NCBI GenBank assembly: GCA_026027325.1
Contig: JAMSLZ010000003.1
Location: 1,736,001 to 1,800,000, forward strand
Length of the DNA stretch: 64,000 nucleotides
Source: Actinomucor elegans
Taxonomy: Eukaryota > Mucoromycota > Mucoromycetes > Mucorales > Mucoraceae
Direction of reading: 5' to 3'
The position numbers and the translations under genes were made by a program. The stretch's first letter is position 1. Every line of letters starts with the position of its first letter. This document shows, one piece after another, positions 36,157 through 47,940 of this stretch. The notes under the pieces were generated by a model. The model was not told the origin of the DNA and ran no database searches. It was given only the letters and a program-made list of their open reading frames with translations.

Positions 36157-36730
36157 ATGCTAATTTCTAATCTAGATGCAAATTCATTCCAGAGTATTTG
36201 TCGGGTAGTTCCATGTTACAGCACTGTAGGTTCAATTTCCGACACATATATGACAGCCAATGAAGTTGGCCCTCATCAATACATTGTTGCATTTGCTCAA
36301 AGCGTAATTCAAGATGGTGAGATCATATATAGTCGTTACAGTATGCATCATGATTATCTAGAACCGAAAAAAAAAGCTACATAGCAATGGTGATTGTTTT
36401 AACATAATTAATTTGGGTTAATAGTTGATACAATGACTGCTGCTTCCGTTGCTATGATGAATATGACAGGTCCCGTTGGTATGCGTTGTAATTATGGTGA
36501 TTTGAAGTATCATGGCATCAACTGTAGAATATATGCAATGTAAGCAACTCTAAAAAGTTTAACCCTTGCTTATTTGATTAGAAAAAAGTAGCCGAGGAGT
36601 ATATATTATTCTTGGACACAATGGCATTACATTACATATTGTTCACTTCCAATAATGAACAACCTGAGATTGTATTGACGGCAAAATCATTGATAGATAA
36701 ATCTGTTTCTGTGACGTTTTTTGTTTGAAT
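36157..36730 (+). CDS. Possible small gene or gene remnant, not recognised
   Basis: Coding-like stretches occur in order with plausible splice sites: TYMTANEVGPHQYIVAFAQS ends at a GGTGAG donor near 36316, and VDTMTAASVAMMNMTGPVG begins after an AATAG acceptor near 36423. This runs to GDLKYHGINCR near 36530, and a third stretch near 36590-36655 reads GVYIILGHNGITLHIVHF. I recognise no family. The first exon and start are uncertain; the upstream ATG at 36157 is in frame. It could be a real small gene, or a decayed one. Confidence 0.3.
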
Positions 36731-36844
36731 TCAGGTCTTTTTTTTTAAAAAAAAAAAGTAGTTACAGGTTTGTACAATGAAAAATAAAAAACCATTCTTC
36801 TTTTTTTTCCTTTTACATTTTTTACTGTAAACACTTGATACAAA

Positions 36845-37417
36845 ATGCAAAAAGCAACACTACGTGAATATCAACCTGAAGATCAGGACAATTTTAAACA
36901 ATTCTACATATCACTAGAGAACAAGAAGAAAACAAGTAGAGTTTTACATGCTATACAACAGAGATCAAGCGCCAAGAGAACTTGGCAAGCAGGCATTGTC
37001 GGTATCTTGGGAATTCATATATCCCAGTGGTCAGCAACCCTACTCAAAAGCACTACACTAGTGATCCTGGAGATATTACTATGGAGTGCAGGAGTTGGAT
37101 TAGTATGGTACAGATGGATAAGTCAACAATACGATAAGGCAATAGTGGAAGCTTGCGAACATATAGTGAACGAACTAGGCTCTATGAAAAAGAATGAGAA
37201 AAGCAATGCTTGGGTGGCAGAAAAGGATGGACAGTTAGTTGGCACAGTCGCTTTAAAATACGAGCAAGGGGAAGGCAAAGTTGGGTGCTTGACAGGCTTA
37301 GATTCTCAAACGCGGCTCATGTTGGTTCAGAATGCGATCAGGTTTGGCCGAACAAACAAGATTGAAGTAATAAGCAAATGGCAAAATGAGACAAAATGGT
37401 CCGAAAGTCCCTTTTGA
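36845..37417 (+). CDS. NAT8-like membrane GNAT protein lacking the acetyl-CoA loop
   Basis: A single-exon gene of 190 residues. It begins LREYQPEDQDNFKQFY, like the REYxxxD start of NAT8-type N-acetyltransferases. A hydrophobic hairpin (residues ~55-95: AGIVGILGIHISQWSATLL, then TLVILEILLWSAGVGLVWY) would anchor it in a membrane. AWVAEKDGQLVGTVAL matches the NAT8 beta-strand before the cofactor site. The following R/Q-x-x-G-x-G/A acetyl-CoA loop is absent, and the protein ends soon after LVQNAIRFGR. It may be a degenerate or non-catalytic member. The upstream region is A/T-homopolymer rich. Confidence 0.6.
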   Translation: MQKATLREYQPEDQDNFKQFYISLENKKKTSRVLHAIQQRSSAKRTWQAGIVGILGIHISQWSATLLKSTTLVILEILLWSAGVGLVWYRWISQQYDKAIVEACEHIVNELGSMKKNEKSNAWVAEKDGQLVGTVALKYEQGEGKVGCLTGLDSQTRLMLVQNAIRFGRTNKIEVISKWQNETKWSESPF

Positions 37418-37561
37418 AAAAATAAGAAGTAGAAAACAAACATGTAAAATGACGGATTCTCGGTCTATTCGTATATAAACTGTGCGTATATACTTTTTTT
37501 TTTCTTCACTATTCGCATCCACATTTAAAGAGTAAAAAAAAAAAAAGCGTAATAAAAAACG

Positions 37562-38657
37562 ATGAGTAGTGCTTTTACTATTCGAACTTCAGCACTATCC
37601 ATAGAGCATTTCCCAATGCATCATTTGTTTTCGCCCACAGCCCTAGATCACGACTTGACTTATGTTGATAAAACCTATTACAATGCATCACCGAGTCATA
37701 CTGCATTGACTGAACCGAAATCAACCAATGAAAAGCAACCGTTTACCAATCTACACGCTATGGTACTGAACAAGACTATCAGTCTAGTTACTTCGATATC
37801 ACGCCTTGATCTGTAATTATGATATGTACACAATTCGACTGACGTTCTAATCTTTCACCTTTTATTTTAGACGAAATATCGGATTATCAGTACTTCCCAC
37901 GCAAGTGTCATTATTAACTCGATTGACATTGCTCGATCTTTCACATAATAACTTGATTAAACTACCATCTACTATGGATCAACTTGGACATTTGAAGCAT
38001 TTAAATTTGTCACACAACAACCTTCGTCATTTACCAGCAAGTATATGCTCTTTGATCAAGCTGAACCATTTGGACGTGTCATTCAACCCACTCTCTCGTA
38101 TATCAGCCAATACGGCTCGACTGATCAATCTTAGTTATCTTGATCTATCCAACACAGAAATCCAATGCATCCCGGCCGAGTTACTCACCTTATCGATGAC
38201 TACGATAAAAACAGAAAATTGCATCCATTTGCAAGATCGATCTTTTGAAATTGACCAGCAATTGAAACATAACCCTCTTAGTCTACGAGAAACCTGTGCA
38301 AGGCAATTGATCCAACCTATTTTGTATGATATCATGACGGGCAAACATAGCAAACGAAAAAAGTGTCAACTGCAAAAGAAGCACCAGCTGCAGTTTCAGC
38401 AGTTACCCAAACATCTGATTGCTTACTTGTCCCGACCAAAAGCTTGCTCTTCGTGTGGAGGACCGTATTTCGATAGCTATGTGACAAGATATCGTATTGT
38501 CCAAAGACAAGATGACTCGTGGGTGCCAGTAGAATACAGGCTTTGTTCTGCACATTGGAATACAGAAAAAGAAAGGCTATTAACATTATTTTCAGAAGCA
38601 CCACATACCTCTTTACCGTCAACAACTGAGCCTTGTCATTTGAAGCTTGTTGGTTAA
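37562..38657 (+). CDS. Leucine-rich repeat protein with C-terminal CxxC/CSxHW module
   Basis: Two exons (37562-37812, 37871-38657) encode 345 residues. Residues ~85-200 form about five LRRs of the typical/Ras-suppressor kind (LTLLDLSHNNLIKLPSTMDQ, LKHLNLSHNNLRHLPASI, LNHLDVSFNPL, LSYLDLSNTEIQCIPAEL). The C-terminal third carries RPKACSSCGGPYFDSYV and later YRLCSAHW, a Cys/His set that could bind zinc. No signal peptide or membrane segment is seen. LRR proteins with this kind of tail occur in fungi without a known role, so it is probably a cytoplasmic scaffold. A TATA-like run and T-rich tract lie upstream. Confidence 0.75.
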
Positions 38658-39158
38658 GTTTTAATAAAAGAATTATTATGCATTTTTTTTCAAACAATGA
38701 TAGGCTGTAGTTGGTTTGAATAGCCGCTTCAAATTACATAATATATTCTCACAGGTGCTGTCACTACTAGGAACACTCAAGGCAACCTTGTAATTAGCAA
38801 TTTTTTTTTATACTAATAATAAATGTAGCTTGCAAAGAAAAAGGATGTATTTGGTACCTCAAAGTCTAACAAATAGCTATTTCAAGCAAATAGAGCCAGT
38901 ATTGAAATAGCTACTATGATTTTTCCCCCCTGTCACGTATCTCCTAGCTGCAGGCTTTTAAATTAGCTTAAAAACTATCAAGCTATAGACACGGTGTTGG
39001 TTTACAAATATAGCGCATTTATGGTACATGACATACTTGCCTAGATTCAAAGTGAATATAAACATATTGAGGTTACACTGGGATATGTTCTGTATCAGAA
39101 GGGAAAAAAGATTTTTTTTATTTCCTTTTTCTCTTTTCTCTCCTTTGCTGTGCTTATA
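38658..39158. other. Intergenic region
   Basis: Nothing recognisable apart from AT-rich sequence and a CT-rich tract (about 39110-39145) just before the next start codon. Confidence 0.5.
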
Positions 39159-41774
39159 ATGTATTTTGATAATACTGCAACTACTCCACTACCTTTGGTT
39201 CACCAGCAAAAGCAAGCTAGACCTTTTGTCTATGTTGAATACTCTAACCATCATCATCATCATCATGTATCATCCTATAATAACGATTCGCATCATCAAC
39301 AGCAACAGCAACCACAGCGGATGGATACGTCAAGTCCTTCTTCTTCATCATCCAATTCACCTACTTTATCTTCTATGCAAGTAGATCGAAATAAGGATGA
39401 CCAAGATGATAAAAATCACGACAAGAAACAAGAACAGCCCAAGAAGAAAAAGAGACAGCATGTAGGCTATGCATGTGACAAGTAAGGTTCCATAAGTGCT
39501 TAAGTTGTGCTTTGTATTGATTTTATTTTATTTTTGATGAAGATGCCGTGAAAGAAGAGTAGGTTGTGATAGAGGCAAACCTATTTGTGGACAATGTAAA
39601 GACAGATATAATTGTCAGTACAGTAATCATGCGCTGAAACTAGATAGTGTATCTATGAGACAAAGGCTGGATGTCTTGGAAAACCAAGTAGATATGCTAA
39701 CTTCACTTTACAGCCATCTCGAGCAAGACTATCGGTCTACCGTGCCCCGAATACAATCACACGTGCAACCTTATGTTACACAACAGCAGCCCCCACTTCA
39801 ACAGCAATATTCACAGCCCAATTCGCTGGTCATTTCACCTATTGAGGGTCCCAGCGTCCACGATTGGGCAATCAGTAATGGTTGGCCTGTTCTTGAAAGT
39901 GCTGATGGTATGAAAACCATCTTTACAGCCATTAAAAACTGCGAGGGTCTCAGTGAAGCCTTGCGAAACACGATTGAAACCATATACAATACTAAAGGCA
40001 ACCCTATCTATAGACAACCAAACGATGCCCAACTGTTTAATCATATTTCACGCGTCGATTTGTCTTTTAATGAAATAGGTCAAAGAAAACTACAACAACG
40101 ACAACATTCTATCACCAGCTTAGAAGATAGAGGCAAAAAAGAACATTCATTCACATTGTTTGACAGCCTCAACCGTTATACCAAGTCAGTTGGAGGTAAA
40201 ACCAATATATCCTTGGCTAATGGTGCTGATCGTTATTTGGAAAACGATGTGATGAGTCGACTTATTCACCAGCACCACCAATGCGGGTTTCCGACACTTG
40301 TCAGCCCGTCCCGGTTCGAAAACCATTTCCGTCAGGGTCAATTGAAACCTCTTGTGTTATCCTCTGTTTTCTCTCATTCTGTGCCACACTGTTGTGTTTA
40401 TCATCCTCATTTGGCTCAAATTCAAGACTTCCGCGAACTAGGAAACAAGTTTTATAATCATTCACATGATCTATTGGGCATAGATGAACCAGCCAATCTA
40501 TCCAACATTCATCAACGCGCCTTATTAATTACGTATGATCTGGATTTAGGCAGAGTAAGGCGCGCCTTTTTGCATATTGGTATTGCAATTCGTATGTGCT
40601 TTATGTTGAATTTGCATCGTCCTGAAGGCTACCTGTCTTGTAAATCTGCTTTTGAAAGAGAGCAATCCAAGCGTATATTCTGGACGATTTGGTTCTACGA
40701 TAATATGGTAATATAAACCATGACATTTTTAATACTCGTATTAACTCTATTTAAGGTTTCTCATTTGTTTCATGATCAACTATCAACTATTAAATTGAAT
40801 CAAATCTCCATTGAACTACCAACACCACTACCTGAATTTAATCGCATCGAATTAGATCAAACCAACTTTGCTGTCAATCTCATTAAAATACGAAAAATAG
40901 CAGCTTCCATTTCTGAAGAATCGCGTCGAATGAAACCACGCGCTCTTGTTGACCGATTTCGCGAGAAATTGATGCGATACTACCATAGGCTACCTAGTCA
41001 CTTAAAATTCGGTAAAATGAACCAAATAGAATTTCCACCTGACACGTCCATCTGGGGCAGACGAAACTATTTTTGTATTTTATTAGACTACTGTCAATGT
41101 TGGATCAGTTTGTATCGAGCCTTACTACCTTCTGCTCAGCATCAAGGTGAAAAATCACTCACAAAAAACGAAACCGAGGCTATTTTGCATACATCACAAG
41201 CTGCAGTAGCTATCGTGCAATTGTTTCAAAACTGGTTCCGTTGCTCTGTACAGTCAGTAGATGGATTCGACTGCTTCTTTAGACCCTATCTGTATCATTT
41301 CATGAGTGCAAAGAACATATTCACTGTAAAGTATCTTTTTTTTTTTCTTAGCTGTTTGTTTTTCTATTTTACTTACATCTGATAATATAGTCCAACGTAT
41401 CACAATATGGTAGATCACCTGCTCTAGTCTATGTGAGTCGTGCCTATTTGGTGCTGCTGTTACAGTTATACCAAACAACGCCTACAAAGAGATCATTTGA
41501 TGAAAGTCAGTTGGAAAAAGATATCATACAATTCTTGGATGCATATCAAATTGGATGCAATGAAGTGCCTTATCCAGCTATGGTAGATGATGCTTTGCAA
41601 GATGATGTTACCGCAGATGGTGGCTGGAGTATATTTGCACATACCACTAGACAATACAAAGACGACTATTTAAACGCGAATGGCGCAATGGACGATCTAC
41701 AGTCAAGATGCTCTTCGAACTCATCTGTTATCAGCGAACAATGTGTAGGTGAACTAGATTTGGATTACTTCTAA
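39159..41774 (+). CDS. Zn2Cys6 transcription factor with fungal-specific TF domain
   Basis: A nuclear regulator of the Gal4-type class. Four exons (39159-39481, 39543-40707, 40756-41325, 41391-41774) give 813 residues. The N-terminus has a His run, Gln and Ser runs and a basic KKKKR stretch. The binuclear cluster is C-x2-C-x6-C-x6-C-x2-C-x5-C (CDKCRERRVGCDRGKPICGQ, completed after intron 1). A coiled coil (RLDVLENQVDMLTSLYSHLE) follows. The middle-homology region includes RALLITYDLDLGRVRRAFLH, IGIAIRMCFMLNLHR and FEREQSKRIFWTIWFYDN, the standard Fungal_trans core. The target genes are unknown. Confidence 0.92.
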
Positions 41775-42169
41775 CCTATCTGAAACACACTGTTCAGGTG
41801 AGACAAAATACGCGAGAAAACTTGCCTCTTTTTTTATTATCTCTTTGCTGCATACTAAATAACAAAGGCGAGCTACAGCATGCTTCGTTTCCTTTTATTG
41901 TACATCTCATTGTTTATATCATTATTGTCCATTATTATTACTATACCAATAAATCCTTTCCTTAGAGCATGCATCGTTTGGTTTCGCATTCATTATATGT
42001 TTTGACTGTGTTTAAATCCATTCATTTAGTCAAGGATATTTTCTTACACTTGGCATGTCAAATTCACACTTTCAGTCTATCAAAAACCCTTGAAAGCTGC
42101 TCATGATTTATAGAGATATCATAGCTAAAACATTCTTCTTTTTTTTTTCGTCTCTCTTTCTTTATTAAC

Positions 42170-42859
42170 ATGTATACATACAGTTTGCTTCTCTCTTGGA
42201 TTCTCGTTCCAGTTGCATTGGCCAATAAGGCCATTACATGCAAAAACAACTGCAACCAAGTTGTAACAGTTGGTGTATTGACCAACGGTGTTAGTGCAGG
42301 CTCGCCTGAGCAAAGCTTCGATTTGACTCCCGGTGCCAGTAACAGTTTTAGTAAACCTGATTCTTGGGGAGGGCGCGTCTGGGGCCGATATCAATGCTCC
42401 GGTTCATCTGGCAAAGACACAATGCATTGTGGTGTACCCGGTGCTCCCAATCCTGCTAGTTTAGCCGAATTCTTCTTTAAGGGAACAGGCGGTAAGGATT
42501 ACTACGATATCAGTCTTGTGGATGGTTACAATATGGCCATGTCCATTATCCCCAGTGGTGGTGCTTCGCCTAACGGTTACAGCTGCGGATCCCCCCAATG
42601 TGAAATAAGCTCTTGTCCAGCCGAATTTGCAGTAACAGATGCTACAGGTAATGTTGTCTCTTGTCAGAGCCAGTGTTCCAAAACTGGTGCAGATGAGGAT
42701 TGTTGCACGGGGAATCATAATCATCCAGATATCTGCAAGGCCAGTGGGCATGCTGCTAATATAAAATCAACTTGTCCCGATGCTTATAGTTTTGCATATG
42801 ATGATCAATCCTCAACTTTTGAATGTGCCGCAGAGAGTTATACAATCAACTTTTGTTAA
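42170..42859 (+). CDS. Secreted thaumatin-like protein
   Basis: A single-exon gene for 229 residues with a signal peptide (YSLLLSWILVPVALA, cleavage near residue 18). The thaumatin/PR-5 fold is shown by GRVWGRYQCS, then DTMHCGVPGAPNPASLAEF, YYDISLVDGYNMAM (the usual YD-SLVDG-N-P strand) and a Cys-rich second half (DEDCCTGNHN, CPDAYSFAYDD). About 16 cysteines are visible. The usual acidic cleft residues of glucan-binding TLPs are at least partly present (E in SLAEF, D in YYDISLVDG). It may act on or bind beta-glucans outside the cell. It lies alone next to the repeat-rich 43-48 kb region. Confidence 0.93.
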   Translation: MYTYSLLLSWILVPVALANKAITCKNNCNQVVTVGVLTNGVSAGSPEQSFDLTPGASNSFSKPDSWGGRVWGRYQCSGSSGKDTMHCGVPGAPNPASLAEFFFKGTGGKDYYDISLVDGYNMAMSIIPSGGASPNGYSCGSPQCEISSCPAEFAVTDATGNVVSCQSQCSKTGADEDCCTGNHNHPDICKASGHAANIKSTCPDAYSFAYDDQSSTFECAAESYTINFC

Positions 42860-43483
42860 ATTGTAATCTCAACTCGTCAACCTATATTAACTATTGTATT
42901 TAATAAAGCGTTTATTGCATTTTTTTATTCGAAACATACAGTCGTTTCTGCATTGAGCATTACCGACACTTGATTGCATGTACTAATGGAATGAGCAGAT
43001 AGATCCAGGAAATTAATACTACTTTTTCATTTGCTAATTATCTTTAGTTCATATTATACCTGTTCATGTCTATTGCGTTTATAAGGCATTTATGTTTGTT
43101 CTAGGTCAATTCGCCTAATTACGATTGTCATCAGTACGAGTTTTTTTTTTACGGCTTCTGCCAGCTGACAACGATTGAATGCAATTCCGTGCGTATTATG
43201 GAAAAAAGCGAGTGAAATAAGATGGAATTCATAATAATTTCAAGTGAACTGATGTTTTCATTCGAATCTAACGTGAAATAATGTGCCCATTTTTTTTTTC
43301 AAAATAGATAACCTTTATTTACACATAATCTATTTTAGCATAAGGTATATTTACATCACAATTGCCTGAACTTGATCATTTATATTAAAGTGGAAAGAGC
43401 TAAAAAAAAGTCTCTTGTGGATTAAAGAGAAAAAATGTTATAGAAGACAGAATAATGTGTGGGTTCATTGTACTTGTTGTATA

Positions 43484-43735
43484 TGAGAGTTATTTAAAGT
43501 ATAAGTTGATTTTTACTACAAAAAGGAACTGCAACAATTCAATCACGCTGGACGTGCGGTTTGTTTATTGGTGTAGAAGAAAAACCAAGATCCTTATATT
43601 GCATAGCTTGAGATCTGTTTGAGATCTTGAATATATGTAGTGCTTGTATCTTAACATTACATAGTACCATCTAGATACACGCTCACTTTAAAAATTATAT
43701 ATTAATTGCCTTGCGAAACCGTTATTATCCCCTAT
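43484..43735. repeat. Dispersed repeat, copy 1
   Basis: This 250 bp stretch matches 52545-52824 in the same orientation with roughly 80% identity by eye: shared blocks include ATCACGCTG, CGTGCGGTTTGTTTAT and GAGATCTTGAATATATGTAG. Further shared blocks are TGCTTGTATCTT and CATCTAGATAC-like sequence. Copy 2 has about 40 extra bases in the middle. Nothing codes. Confidence 0.8.
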
Positions 43736-44349
43736 CAAACAGGACATCAGCCGAGAAGACAACGAAATCTCGCTTAATTAATATAATCTTTCATCCATGA
43801 TTGTAGATGTCGGCCTCTTCGACCACGGCCTAATGTATTCGTCGGACCTAAATCTGGAATCTTCCTCTTATCAGTCAGGAATTCTCTTTTACTTGAGCTG
43901 ATATTGATTGTATTCGATCGATTCATTTTGGATGGCTTTGTGGTAAAAATTGAATAAAAATGGGTAAATCAGGTAAAATTGTTTTATGGGGGCCTGTTGG
44001 TTTAAAATAAATTATATTATCCTAGCTAGCTTATATCTCGTATTTATCATACTTCAAAAGAAATGGTCTCTTAGTAACAGTCATTTTAGGCAATGATCCA
44101 AACCCCCCTCAAGTAATGATAAATAGTTAAATGAATCCTACCTTTTAATATATGGATTTCACCACAGTCTGACTTGCCCACCAGTGTGAGATAAAGATAT
44201 TCAACACAACTAAACACAGTCATTTGCAGTCTGGTTCTAGGTAATAATGCTTAATACACATCTATGATTATATGTAAGGATATCTATATATCTCTTCCCA
44301 AGACAATACTGTCTAGGCGCACTATAAAGACGATCAAAAAGAGTAAAAA

Positions 44350-44422
44350 TGCGGCTAAAGTGGATCGAACACCTGACCTTTAGATCTTCAGTCTAACGCT
44401 CTCCCAGCTGAGCTATACCCGC
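44350..44422 (-). tRNA. tRNA-Phe(GAA), left arm of palindrome
   Basis: 73 nt including discriminator A. The anticodon loop CTGAAGA presents GAA. D arm GCTCAGCTGGGAGAGC and T loop TTCGATC are normal. The acceptor stem GCGGGTA/TAGCCGC has one G-G mismatch at the fifth pair, shared with the other copy. No intron. Confidence 0.9.
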
Positions 44423-44872
44423 AACTTATGTTTTGGATGGTGAGTAGATCTATTTACTCCTTTAAAACATATTTAATCTTCTCAGCCGCCAATTAAAATG
44501 TACTATTTATATTACCGCAACCAATGGAATTGTATGTCGGCTTTCATCCTTACTGCGTAGAAATAAAAGAAAACCATTGGTGAATAAGTTAAAGCTCAAT
44601 GACATATCAATATTTACGACGCTTGTGTAGCAATTTTGGATTTATACTAGAATAATAATGGTTTCTTTTTATTGATAATTTGATTTCTATATTAATATAT
44701 TAAGCTTTAATTGACTCAATGGATTGCTTTATTTTTACGTAGTAAAGATGAAAGCCGACATACAATTCCATTGGTTGCGGTAATATAAATAGTACATTTT
44801 AATTGGCGGCTGAGAAGATTAAATATGTTTTAAAGGAGTAAATAGATCTACTCACCATCCAAAACATAAGTT

Positions 44873-44945
44873 GCGGGTATAGCTCAGCTGGGAGAGCGTT
44901 AGACTGAAGATCTAAAGGTCAGGTGTTCGATCCACTTTAGCCGCA
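44873..44945 (+). tRNA. tRNA-Phe(GAA), right arm of palindrome
   Basis: Identical to the copy at 44350-44422 on the opposite strand, including the acceptor G-G mismatch and the weak G-T pair in the T stem. A T5 run (ATTTTTAC) directly after the gene could end Pol III transcription. Confidence 0.9.
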
Positions 44946-44991
44946 TTTTTACTCTTTTTGATCGTCTTTATAGTGCGCCTAGACAGTATTG

Positions 44992-47940
44992 TTGGATCAT
45001 TAATCAAGGTAATTGCTGTGTCGTGTGCAGAGATATATGTTTTATAGTTGATTCCAATAAACGTGTACAAAAGATTAAATATGAGATAAAAGATACCCTT
45101 TATTATTCTAAGATACAATTGATATTTATAATACTTAAAATGGTTACACACAAAGACTATGTGTACCTGACAAAATAACCACATAATTGAAGTACAGACA
45201 TCCTAGAGGCCTGTGCGCTCTAGCTGTAGCACGTACATACTAAAGCATTATTAATTACTTTATACAGCGATACAGTCCTTAAACAGAGATTCATTCTTAT
45301 ACTTCTTATGTGAACACAAGTAAATAACCTTCAGTCACAATCCAACGAGTATAAATACAAGCTAGAAAAACTAGTTAGAAAGAATGAATCAATTTAAGTT
45401 GAAAAAACGATAACCAAGTTGCAATCGATTTTATTACTTGCTTTTATTCTAATTTTACCGCATCATATAAGGTCTATAATCACTACAGGATCAATATTGA
45501 CCATGTTATATCCGGTGCTAAAGACGAAGGATATAATTTAAAATACAATAATAAAAGAATAGACAGTAAATGGAATCAGCTATCCTGATAGTAAAAGTTA
45601 TTCTAATGTTTTATTCACAATTCAAAATCAAGTCTTTATATACATTTCATCAGAGCTTAATAGTGTAGCATTCAATCTATCAGCACGCATGGCCGTACAA
45701 CGGAGTCCAATCCCAGCAGCCACTAATAAGCCTTTCAACCACGCATTGTTGTAATTGTATAACCCACGCGTTATTCGATATTCAGGTCTTATCTTGAGAT
45801 ACACTCGATACTACTCGATAGTATGATGCTGCGTGTTTCTTGTAATGATTATTGGCTAATAGTTCTAAGGATGACACATCGCTTGTATTTATGCAGGCCT
45901 CGTTAATCTGATTGGGTTATCAGATAGAGTCCGTGTATGACCCATAAATGAACAGTTGATTCCTTACTATTATGTCGATGCAAGATAGTAGGTGGAATAC
46001 AACAGACCAGAGGAGAATTTTGAATTTGTTGCTCCATGGTTGTAATATGCTGGAGTAATGTAGTGGCCCAGGTGGATGGTTGCTGATCATCATTCATAAT
46101 ATATACTACAGTGGTGTAGAGTCCAGGAGCGTAGTAAAATCCGAACAAGAGCAATTACATTTAGTTTATTTTATTATTTATTTTATATATATTTTAGTAG
46201 TACAAGTTTGAATTTAACAATGAAAAGACAGGTAACAACAAAGATCACAAAGCTCGAAGTGTAATAAGTACACACAGTCCTTCTATTGACAAAGTATACT
46301 GGGCCATGTTACTTTCCAAAGTGAAATGATCATTAATAAATTTTTCGCAAATTTCTATATTATTACAGCACTCCTTTTAGATTACTTATTTTAGTTTTGT
46401 AACTTGTAGTTCCTTACTCTACGCTTTTTTACATTTTATGCTAATACCCCACTATACCGTGACGTATGACCTAAAGTTATAGTAAATAAAATAACTGACA
46501 ACAAAAAGCTTCTGTTAATATATACATGCGGTTCCATATAGGGATTTCACCACATAAAAAGAACATATATTAGACCTTTGAATGCTAATATTAAGATTGT
46601 ATTTCATTTGTGGTATATATACAAGAGATATAAGCTAGCTAGAGCAATTTAACTCGCTTTTTAATATCAATAAAAAAGCCCATTAAATGATTCTAATGGA
46701 TTTATCAACTCTCTTTTTTATGTTTTTTACTGGATAATTCAATAATAAATAGATAATCCAGGCTAAGCCAGTCTAGACTGTAGTTATTCCTGGTCGTTAT
46801 TATGTATACTTATATCATAGATGCTTTAATATAAAGCTGATCCCTTAGTTATTGAAATAACCTTATAGCATTCGTTATTCTATAACTAATATGTAGCGAA
46901 TGGATATCCGTTATTGTGAATCTTTATTATTTGGTTTCATATCTAGTGCTTAACACCTTTAAACTCGTTTGTACACTTATCTTTAAAGCCATGATTGTTA
47001 AATACAATTAATTACGAATATTTATTGGAGTAGGCATCATAATTTAATTTTGCCGTTAGTTAGAAGCTCATCTTTTTTTCAAGCAATTAGTAAATGTTTA
47101 TCTAATTTTAAATTATAGATGATCTGTATCATTTTTCTAATAGTAAAGTGTTCCAAGAGCTTCCAAGTACTAGTAGTTATCACTTGATATTCAATATATA
47201 ATTGTGAAGTATTCAAATATATACCATCCAGTTATTCAAGTTTTCTCCTTTTACCTTGTCTGCATTAAAAAGTTGGTTTTCTGTACCACTTTTCCACTTG
47301 AAAAGTGACCTGAGTACGAGTTGTTGCCAACGCGATACGTAACCCACTTATTTTAAGTAAAATCAACTATTTCCATGATACCATACGCAGATTATGGTAT
47401 CGGATAGCTTTTACCTCATCTATACCTGTCAGAAGAGGCTTCTTTCACAACAATCGTTAGAAACCTGAAGCCATTAAATTGGTCGATCCGCTTATTCAAC
47501 TTATTACATCATTTTGGTGAGAAAAAGATCATGTTTATCGAATCATATCCGTAATCGAGTGCTTCGTTTAACTGGTTTAATGTTAATTTTATGAATCAAT
47601 ATCAGACCAAGAAAATGGCTTGATCCAAATTACTGCTTGTTTACTGATAACTAATGATCACTCATTGGCTGGTTTTAATCTACGTCACAAGGTAGATTCA
47701 TCAGTAAGTGTAAAAGTTTATTGTCCAGAACATATCTTCAGATATCTTTTCCTCTTTAGCAATCACTAGTGTTATTATATAAAAGGAGACATAAGATTAA
47801 ACCAAGCCTCTTATCTTTTCCTCTCGGTCTATTTATTTTTCTTGTATACAACATTGGTCATCTTTAGTTTATTATACGAGGATCGCTTCCAATCTCTAAT
47901 TTTGTACAGTTGCACCTCGCTTAAAAAACTATTGACAAGA
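44992..47940. other. Gene-poor region
   Basis: No gene is supported. A short minus-strand reading frame at 45903-46154 contains NDDQQPSTWATTLLQHITTM, vaguely like the N-terminus of a retrotransposon Gag, but it is too short to call. TATATAAAA near 47776 followed by CT-rich sequence is the likely core promoter of the next gene. Confidence 0.45.

Larger units (their letters stand above)
44304..44991. repeat. Near-perfect 688 bp palindrome carrying two inverted tRNA-Phe genes
   Basis: Bases 44304-44548 are the reverse complement of 44747-44991 with no mismatch that I could find (245 bp arms). Imperfect similarity runs on into the spacer (CTTACTGCGTAGAAATAAAAG against CTTTACTACGTAAAAATAAA). Each arm holds one complete tRNA-Phe gene and the same 125 bp of upstream sequence. 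Confidence 0.9.

Noticed and set aside
44912..45184. Minus-strand reading frame next to the right tRNA-Phe
   Set aside because: It runs antisense through the tRNA gene and has no recognisable protein features.
45903..46154. Possible second Gag fragment (minus strand)
   Set aside because: Only a vague N-terminal resemblance over about 25 residues; no capsid motif, zinc knuckle or LTR.
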